In this document: piece by piece, positions 25,201-35,800 of the stretch | Numbering within the stretch: the first letter of the stretch is position 1 | Layout: every line of letters begins with the position of its first letter | NCBI RefSeq assembly: GCF_000002235.5 | Contig: NW_022145611.1 | Location: 5,814,945 to 5,878,944 of the forward strand | Length of the DNA: 64,000 nt | Direction of reading: 5' to 3' | Source of the DNA: Strongylocentrotus purpuratus | Taxonomy: Eukaryota > Echinodermata > Echinoidea > Camarodonta > Strongylocentrotidae | The notes under the pieces: generated by a model | The model's database searches: none | The model's input: only the letters and a program-made list of their open reading frames with translations | Told to the model about the DNA's origin: nothing | Translations under genes and position numbers: made by a program

Positions 25201-28200
25201 AGCTATGTTCCATCTTAGACCCATACTCTCTCTTCCTCTTACATATGTATTTTTTAAACTCTTTCTGAACTTCTTTCCTTTACTCAATATCATTTCTGTT
25301 ATGGGCATTCAATTTGTCTACCAAAAACGACTTACATGTTTTGTCTATCCATGGTTTGTTATTTGGGAACATCTTAATACATTTCTCAGGTATCAACATA
25401 TCTTCACAGAATCTTATATAAGAACTCACTACATCAGTGGTATTATCAAGCGACTGTTCGACTAATACCTCCCAGTCTGTGCATTCTAAACAGGCTTGCA
25501 ATGCAGTAGTATTTGCTTCATTCCACTGTTTCATGTTTACCTCGGTGGGTTTAAATCTTTTAAGTTTTTGTTTGTACTTCGGTATCAGTTCAACGATGTT
25601 ATGATCTGAGTTTCCAATCGGAGGTCTCGCGACGGCTTTATAAGCTTTATGCCGCTCATTGGTTCATTGAACGATCATTCATGACAAACTTTTGCATATT
25701 TAGCTTAATGTTTGTAAAAATGTACCCATGCATAATTCTTCAAAAATTTCGATGAACACAGTCTAACAAAAAAAAAGTACTTATCAATCAAGAATAAGTT
25801 GTTGGATTTTGGGGGGTAAAGAATAGAATTTTTGTTAAGTTAGGGGTTGGCAGCTCTGCTTGCTATCGATCTTCGTAGTTGCTTTCCTCATGTAATTAAT
25901 TGATATTTGATTTTCTACCTTTTTCCCTTCTTTGGGTTGCCCTTGTTTTGCTGTTGTGTTTGATAATAAAAATCTACAATCCAAATTCATAATCCCCGAC
26001 CTCTCCCTCTCTTTCTCTTTCTCTCTCTCTCTGTCTCTCGTTCTCTCTGAATAACTTTGTTATTGAATTTAAACACTATTAACTAGAACAACAACAAAGC
26101 ATATTGCATTTTTTGTTAAACAATGTCTCTCTCTCTTTATGTTATGTCTAATTTCCTTTACACATTCTAATCCATGTTTTTTGTATTTTACTTTTAAAAG
26201 GAATACACTCTCTCATGTGGTGGTATCAGTGCTCTATTTTTGTCACCATATAAATAAAATCTTGATTACCTTGAGTTCATGATGTTAAGAATCATATTGG
26301 TTTGTATTCAAGCGAGTGGTCATTAACATTTCTAAATAGTATTGCAATGTCCCTGATGTTTATGATTCGCTTGTTGTGCTTTATTTATACAGGTCATCGG
26401 CAGTCTTACTGGTCTGAGAGAGAAGAGGCTCAATCTTCTTTTAGGTATGTCAGATGAAGGGGAGAGATAAATAAAGATAACATTTTTACCCTTCTCTCAA
26501 CTTGTGATAGCACTGATGCAAAATACACAAACCTGTCTATTATGCATTTAAATGTTATGTACACCCAAGTCTGTAAACAAGAAGGAATGTGGAATGTACA
26601 ATGAAGAGCAAAGGGCATAGCGTTTGGACAGAAACTTGCTGAACACTTTCTGGACTGGATATACAATTGTACTTTGTGTTTCATGAATTATCATGAATAA
26701 AACACCTGCCTTAGTTTTGATTTTATCCATGTATTTCAAATTATGATTTCATAAAATGTATCAGAAAGTGTATGAGCAGCGCCTTATCTTCTGATAAGGT
26801 TTGATACTGATATCAAAAGCTGAACATCTTTTGGAAGCTCACATTACAGGAATCTCTATTTAAAGTGTAAGTCATAATCACTTGTTTGATTCAAAACAGA
26901 TGATTTTAGTTTTGATCTTGTAAGAATATGAAATTGGCAAATTGCAAGGTGGAAATGATAATATTTCAGGTTGCCTGTGTATAATTGCAATCTATAAATA
27001 TTCTGTCATTCCATCAATTTCAATTTAAATCAGCACTCATCAATTTTCTACATTCTGCAGGATTGACCTCGAGTGGAAAGGCTAAGAAATCAGTCTCTTC
27101 CATGGACAAAAGGGATGGAAGCAGAACAGATGAAGGGCGATCATCATCATCAAACCAGTCTCAGTTATCCTCCGGACGAGGTCCTAGTCTTCAGGCAGCC
27201 CCCCAGCAGGCTGGCATGGGAGATGTTGTAAGTGAGGCAGTGCAGTCTGGAGCGGAGGGTGACATTAGGATTTCAAACGTGATGTCTATGGCTCAAACCA
27301 CGCCCAGTCACAGAACAGAGGGTTTCAGGATAACGTTTGGGAGCCCTGCCAGGACCGTGTCGGATCAGGGACAGGGGACAATGGACACCTTCGGGGATGT
27401 GGGGCGTAACCAAGATGTAGTAGGTATCAACGTAGGAAGCCCTCCTCCGCAGTCTTGCGTTGGCCAGAGCATTGAAGTGCTTCCACAGGTCATGAGCAGA
27501 GAGAGCTTTGCTAAGACCCTGCAGGAGCTTAACAGCTGCGGAGCTGGAGTCAAAGTGGACATTTTCTCTGACGATGAAACACTTTATGGAATCGACTGTG
27601 AACGTCTGATGCACAGGGAATCTGTACCCGCAAGTGGTGATGTGATTGGAGCGGTAGCCAAGCTGGTAAATGCCAATGTAATGTCCACAGACAGAGACAG
27701 GGTGACCGAGAGCATGGGATTGTCAACAGTGTCTGATGTCACTGCAGAACCATTTCAAATTGCAGTTCATTCGGACCAAGTTAGAGTTAGAAGGGAAAGA
27801 ACAGATGAACCTAGATCACAGGGAACCTTGCCTTTGCAGTCAGACACAGATGAAGATGCAACAATAATGGGATCATCATGTAGGAATGTAACATCATCTG
27901 AAACCTCGTTCAGGAGAATAAAGCAAGAACCACAAGACATTGATGACATTAGCCAAAGACAAGAGGCAATCATGAGTAGGGACAATGAAAGGTGTACTTC
28001 TGGAGAGCATGGGGAACCCTTCGCAACAAAGCGAAAGCGATGGAAACCGTTACCGGAAGACACCCGGGCAAAGAGACCCAAACACAGTCCTAAAGATACA
28101 GTTCTACGCAAGAAAGGGCAAGAACCTGAAGCATTGCATGAAAGGATCAGCAGTGCTCATTCTCCAGAACCAGATAAGACATTGATATCTCAAACGGAAA

Positions 28201-29822
28201 AGGGCCACAAAGACCAGTCCAAGGTTACAAGAGCTTCAAATTCATCAGGTTCAAAGGACAGTATCCCTGACAATCCTTGTGAGACCTCGGTAAGCCTCAA
28301 GAAAGGTAGCGAGTCTAACACAGCTCAACAGAGTGCACAGGACTCAGAAGATGCTAATCGTCAAGAGAAGGCAACTTCCAGCCTTCGGTCTAAAGGCTAT
28401 GTGATCAACATGTACATCATTGAGGATAAACTATATGCCTGCATTTCAGACAGCAGATTCATCATATTCAACCTGGCAGTAAGTCCTTTTCACCAACACT
28501 TGAATCTTGCAGTTTTCACCTTACATGTGGCCCTTTGTAATTTGATCACCATATCCTTTTCTTTTCTTTTTTTATTGTACATATATATTTTAATGGTGCT
28601 AATATATTTAGTTTTTGAGTCATGTCATTACTTGATATTACATATTATTAGGAAGAATGTATTTTAGAACATACTAATTTGATATAGAGATAGTCCATCT
28701 AAAAGAAGCACAACGGTCTTGTGGTCGTCTTGTAAACCTTGTCTAATTGGTCTTATGAACGTAATGCATTTGTCTGCAGAGTTCAGCATCAAAACTTCTA
28801 GATTTCTTAGATTGTTGCTGTCAATAATGTACATTAAAGCCACACTGTCCTACCAGTAGGTACTTGCTCCCTCTATATAGAAAACTTCCCCAATCGGTGC
28901 CTGTTGGTCTTCCGTGATCCTCTTTTTCTTATGTTGATTGTGAGCTGAGTTAATGAGACAGCCACCTGTCAGTGACCTCGCTGTGTGGTCTAATCCCTTC
29001 TGGCTGAACTGGTACAGCCGGCATTTAAATGGCCTGTATCTGATTTTCACATCAATTTATAACTTGCACTGATTGAAATCCCTTTGTATATGAATTTGAA
29101 CTCATCAGACCAACAAGATTGATGCAGAAGAGGACCTAGCTCTAGGGAATATCAAGCACTTTGAGCTGTGGAGAGACACTACTGCAAACAAGATGGTGGC
29201 ATTTGCTAGTGATGGTAGCAGAAACCTGGTTCAGTTTGATGTTAAGGTAGGTTCAGAGCAGGTCATCCCTGTAGACCGATGAACTATGAGACTGACAGTA
29301 TTGGTCTTGTAATCCTAGAAAAAAATTGTTGTCATTTCATGAGGCCAAAATGTCAGTCTTGTGGACTGTCTTTCACATGGGCTATTAATCTTGTGAACCC
29401 CTCAAAAAGCTCATGAGTTGGACATTATCAAGCTTGTGGGCTGTTGGTCATGTGAGTTTCCGGTATTATCATCTGTCGATCTACTATCTTGCAGCCTGTA
29501 TCCATACATACTGTGTAATTTGTCCTGGGAAGTTGTTGAGATCTTCTATAAGGTCGTATCAATGGCCGGATAGACATTAATTCCGTGAGAAGATTTGAGT
29601 TTAGAATTGTGGTTAAAATAGAAATCTCTTGGGATTTTTACCAGATAAACCCTCCACCATGTTCCTCTCTGTATTCATTTCTCTCCCTCTTTCATTCTTG
29701 TCCATGTTTTTTTTTTTTTATCCCATTCTTATTTAAACATTTTTTCTCTCCTGATTTCATTCTTTTGTTTACATTCTGTCTTTTCCTCGACAATCAATCT
29801 CTCTCTCTCTCTTCCCTCTTCT

Positions 29823-29854
<32 letters not shown>

Positions 29855-32800
29855 CCCCTCTCTCTTCTCTCTCTCTCTCTTACTCTATCTTACTCCTCCC
29901 TCCTTCCTCTTCTCTCTCTCTCTCTCCCCTTCTTTTGATGAGGAACATGAAGTAGTCCACCTTGACGAGGTGTGGGGGCTTGTCATCAACCCAGTAGCCC
30001 TTGCCTGGGTCTCTGTAGCAGAGACCTGTCACCCATAGCTTGGGAGGCACCATAAGGCTCTGGGAAGGTTACTAAGAGGCTATTTCAATAGAACATAATG
30101 TTGCGTTATGATTAGGGTCTCTGTAGCAGAGATGTCATACCCATGGCTTAGGGGGCACCATAAGGCTCTGGGAAGGTTACTAAAAGGCTATTTTCAAAAT
30201 CAAATTAATGTTGCCGAGCAAAGTTGATACTCTGCACTCAGCCTTTTTTCTGGTCCTTTACTAGCATTTAATTCGTATTAACAGTGTTCTATTAATCCAT
30301 AAAAATTTACATGATAAATTCTATCGCAAGAATAAAGTTCTGTGTGTTTGTGTGTGTGTTTGTTTCATGTTTTGTTTGCAGGCAAAGGAGTTTCTCCAAA
30401 CATTGGTGTTAGGAAAGGAGATAACTTGCCTGCATGTGAAGTGGAATAGCTTGTATGCAGGGCTGGCTGATGGAGAGATTGCTAACATCAACGTACAGGT
30501 ATGATATGTATTGAAGGAAACTCTAAGGCTAAGACACTTGGGGCTCTATTTTACTAATTCAGTTAAACCCCAATGCGAGCTTCAAGTCAAGTTTAATAAA
30601 GGGAAATCTTGGATCTCGGTCTAACTTCCACTTTAGAGCAAGCTTTAAACTTACCTTGATGTTTTGAGGATTGTAATATTATGATGATGAGGATGATTAT
30701 GATGACAATGATTATGATGACAATGATTATGATGATGTTGATTTCGATGCTGGTGATGAAAAGCATCATGATATGATAATGGTTCCAATGATGATGATGA
30801 TGATTATGATTGTAACAATGGCAGTGGTGATGCTGAATAGTGGGGATGATGAAGGCGACGGTAGTTGGAGTGATTGTTGTTTAGGATATCCTAGTAGACA
30901 GACAGCCCATGAGACAAAGGGACAATCAATTTCAATCTCTTGAATCCTCCAAAAAAAATTAGAAGGTCTGCGAAGCCGGCATGTTGGTCTCGTAGACCAT
31001 CGATCTTGTGAACCCTAGTATAACATTTAGAAGGCCCATGGTCTTGTGAGCCTTCTGTTTCATGGGCTTCCCTGTAAGCGATTGTTGTCTGATGATAACC
31101 GATGATTTGATTCGTCTCTCACACCTTCCAACCTGTGAACAGAAATCCAAGGTCAGTTGGTACTACTCCTGCACACCATCCTTCGCAGTGACTGCCATGT
31201 CTTCAACACTAGAGGGCGGCATGGGGCTGCTCATCACGGCCTCCGAGGATCGCACCGTGACCCTCAGACGAGCGAGTGATGGTCTACTTCTCCGGAGTCT
31301 GGACGGTCACAGTGATGTAGTCACTCACTTACAAGTATGGTTAACACCTCTTTGCAACCCTCAGTCTAAGAAAGAAATTAGAGGATTTCTTTAAAGAGGA
31401 AGTCCACCCTGATATCAAGTTGGTTTTGATAAAAACAAAAAAAAGAGAGCAACAAATTAGTGAAAGTTTGAGCAATATCCGATTAAAAATTAAGTTATAA
31501 TTATTTTTTTAATTGTCATCATTGAAACAGAAATTGGCACCGCTGTGATGTGTCATGCCAGCTTCTCTACGACTCGCTCTGTACAGAAAATCTCATAAAC
31601 TTTCATTTACTTAGTTATTGATGTTATAGATTATTTTGTTATACAGGCGTTGTATAAAAATACATTTGCAATAATTATATTCAGGGGGAATGTATAATGG
31701 AAAATTTTCTGAAGTGAAAATATGAATTTTAGAAGTTTTTTAGTACAGGAGAAATGGGAAGGGACTCTCAAGATTCGTCACAGAGTTACCAACGTGTGTG
31801 TGAGTGATCGCACCTTCAAAAATTCATTTTCTTATTTTCAATTGTTTAAAATGGTGAAAACTAAGTACATCTAGCTTTATTACAGGTTATTGTTTACTGA
31901 CTCAATTCTATCATTTGTTGATTGCATTAGGTCCAGGGATGCCGTGTATTGGCTATGGCACGGAATAACACCGTTCTCATTCATGACCTAGAGGTAAGTT
32001 AATCAAAGTCTTTCCATCGGATCATTGTATAAATCTGTATCCGTTCTACAAGGGGAATGTTGTGTCTGTGAGCCCTGGCAATATTTTTAGAATGTGAGAT
32101 AAGTGTACAAAACTCTCATCTTGTGATAATTAGAATATGAGTACCGGTAGTTTTTATATGTAGGTTTGTGGGTCTAATGAATATGTTGCTGGACTGTGAA
32201 TCACATGGTTTGAAGTTCGAGTCATGCTGTGGCACTATATCCTCTGGCAAGATATTAATCTACATTTGCCACTCTCCACCCAGGTGAAGTAAATGGGTAT
32301 CGAGTTGGAAGACATTCCCAACATGCTTGAGCACCTTATCAAGGTAGCTCGGCTAAAGACGGATTATCATATGATTGCAAGCCCCTCAGGGGAACAATAC
32401 TGACAAGGCTACCCTGGCTAAATAAGACATCTTACTATTATTAATATTATTGTACTGCTGTGTAATTGTTCTTTTGGGGATTTTTTGCTCACTTACAATA
32501 GTGAGTATAATGAATATATGGTAAAACATACAGAGTCATATTTCCTTTTGTTTTCTGGAAAAATCTTCATAAACATTAACCTCCTGTTACTGAATTTTGT
32601 ATTGAGAGTGTATGAATTTCTAAAGTGCATCTCTTTCTTTACAAAGCCCTTTTGGAGCTGAATTGCCCTCTGCTCTATGCAATTTTCTCTCTTTTTTAGA
32701 TTTAACTTACTCAAAAAGATGTAATTAATCCCAACTTTTCCTTTCTTTTATCAGACTGGAGAAACTATTCGTCGAGTCAAGCACCAAACCAAGATGGCAT

Positions 32801-35800
32801 GCTGCGTTATGTCCGGGGATACTCTAGCAGTAGCTGGTTATACAGGCAATGTCTACTATTACAAAATCAAGGTATGTCGCTTCCTTCCTGGGGGTGTTTC
32901 ACAAAACTTGTCATCAGTGACAAATGACAGTTTTTTTTGTTCTAAGCTACTGTAATCCTTGCTTCAGATTGGTTGTCAACAGATTTGTCACTGATTTTTG
33001 TCATTTTTCATTGAAAAAAGGCTTTGTGAAACAGGTCCCTGATCTTCATTGTTCAATATAACCTTGAACATTCATGCCCATATTTCACAGTCTTCATAAA
33101 TACATGTGGATTAAGGCTTGTTCGCACATGACAAGGTTAACGGTTACTGTGGCGTTTTAGGGGTGTGTTCTTTTTTAAAATACTAAATGCATGACTACCG
33201 TATTTGCCGGCGTAAAGGCCGCACCGCCGTATAGGCCGCACCCCCAACTTTGACATTTCGTAGAGGAAAAAAAAAAAAAAAAAAAAAGAAGAGAAAAAAA
33301 AAACGGACCAAACAAAATGATCGTAATTTTCTTGTAGAACACTCTTTTTTTTTTTACAAACTATACCAAATTCATCAATATTCTTATAAATCAACAAGAA
33401 GTTAACCTCAAAAATGATCATAATTTAGCAGATCTTCATCGACTTTTAAGCTAGTACTGTATCGTACGCAGATTTGGTATCCTACAATACCCCTTCCTCG
33501 ATGTGCGGTGTAATCCGAAATAGCATTTTTCGACCTGCGCAGTTGCGTTGCGCGGCAGCTAGCTCCGTAAGTAACGGCCTGTCCCTTTGTTTACTTTTTG
33601 GCGATGCAATGGTATGGACTTAGATCTAGATCTATCGGCAGATTTTATTAGAAAAATAAGTTTTTTCGTCTTCATGTCAACTATGCAACATAAACTTGTC
33701 GGTAAGTTGTGTGGAGTTATTCTAGAATTGTCCTGTACCGTTGTCTAGTCATGCTACCGTTCCTATAGTCCCATACGTGCAAATGGACGTGATGTTTTGA
33801 CCGCTGAATTTTGTTGTTGTTGCGTATACGCCGCACCCCGACTTTTTGATTTTTTTCTCACCCGAAAATACTGCGGCCTTTACGCAGGAAAATACGGTAG
33901 TGTGGATGAAAAAAGATGCTACGTGTACTCACTTGTCTGTATGAGATTCAAAAATGTGAAAGTCAGTACATTAATACAAAAAAACGCTCTTTTTAACTGC
34001 AGTATATGTAAACAAGCCTCCAATCATTCATACGTTCATCTATGATAATCCTGCACTGGTTGCAATACATATCCTTTATATCGTCTGTTTGGAGCCAGAA
34101 GGGCATTACTCACATATGTTAACACTGAGTTAAAATATAAAATACTTCCAATTAACAAAATCATATTGATAAGAAAAAAGTGGTAAAGATAAATTTTAAC
34201 ATCACAAAACTGTTGGTTTCGTACATTTTGGACTGCAACCAATCGTTTAAATCATTCAAGAAAACCCAAGTATACTCGCAAAAAGCATAAGATTGCAGAG
34301 ATCACGTTCTTATGGGAGGAATTGCTCTGAATGTTTTCTCTCTCCTTTACAGACTGGCCAGGTAGACATCTTTGACAGTGGTTGTGGGAACATAACATGT
34401 ATGAATGCATCTCAAGACATGGTGAGAGACACATTAATACTAACCAAGAGCTGGACTTACCTCAGTCTATTGAATGAAATGCAAATGTCATGGTTCGATC
34501 TTCGGCACAACACTAATGATCTTTGGCAAAGCATTAATCTACATTTGCCACTCCATACCCATGAGATAAATGGGGACCTGGTAGAATGACAAAAGCCTTT
34601 GTGTTAGTAATTCCTATATGCCCTCATAGTGACCATATGGTAGGAATACTCCCCATGGAGTAAAGATGGTGTACATTGTGCCTCAAAGAATTTGATTACC
34701 GGGGTAATAATATCTGTAAAGCGCTTTGAGATTGGATTTCGTATTATGTGCTATATGGGTTTTTTTAAGTTGTATTTTTTAACTACAGTACAATGAATGT
34801 TGATGTATAATGCTTGTTTATTGTTTCTTGTATTTTATTATAAATGTGATGGTGTAACAGTCTTCAGACCTAGCCCTGTATTTGATTGTTAATAAAATCA
34901 AATTGAATTTAGATTAAGTCTATTCAAAGCTGGCTGTGTGTTCATATGATTCAGGAAACATCTGGGGCCTGTTGCATAAAACTTACCATTGATGGTAACT
35001 TTGCCACCAATGGCAACTACCATGGTAACAGGGCTCAACAGCCAATCAAAATCAAGGTTTCCACGGTAGTTACCATTGATGGTTAGTTTTGTGCAACAGG
35101 CCCAGCTCAACGATGATAAGTGTTTGTTTCAATGCATTTTCTATTTATGATGACAATTAACCAATCTAACAGATTACATAGTTTGCAGAATACCCCATAA
35201 TTGTTCTCCAGCTCTGATATCCTTCAATGTCATATCTCATTTACAGCTCTTCCTTGGTATCCGAGATGGCTTCATCGATGTGATCCCGCTATACCCCTCT
35301 ATTGTCTACCAGTGTGAGGTAATTCAAAATGGTCTTCCATTCTCAAAACAAGTCAAACATAAAACTGAGGCCCGGCTGGAATGCTCCCCAGGCTGTAGAG
35401 AGATCAGGGATACATTTTGTATTGCGTTAGATTGAGGCAGACATAAGATTGTTAATCATTATTTATTCCCCTTCCTGACAACATAAATCATGAGAAATTT
35501 GGCTCAAAATCAGGTGATCATTGACAATCACGACAACAATGACAATCTCTCAACTAACACTTAAAACATGAATATTCAATGCAACCTATTTGCATATTCA
35601 TGATAATAATATGAATCCAGAATATTATCATTTCACTTAGATTCACTAAGTAGAAGTAAAAGTCACATGCAAATTAAGGAGACAAGCGTAAGACTTGGAT
35701 CGGTAGTTTTGATCAACTAAATGAATAAAATCATGCTGGTAAACACATTCATTAAAAACATGTGTTCCATCTCTCAACACACAGTCAGGATAATTAATGA

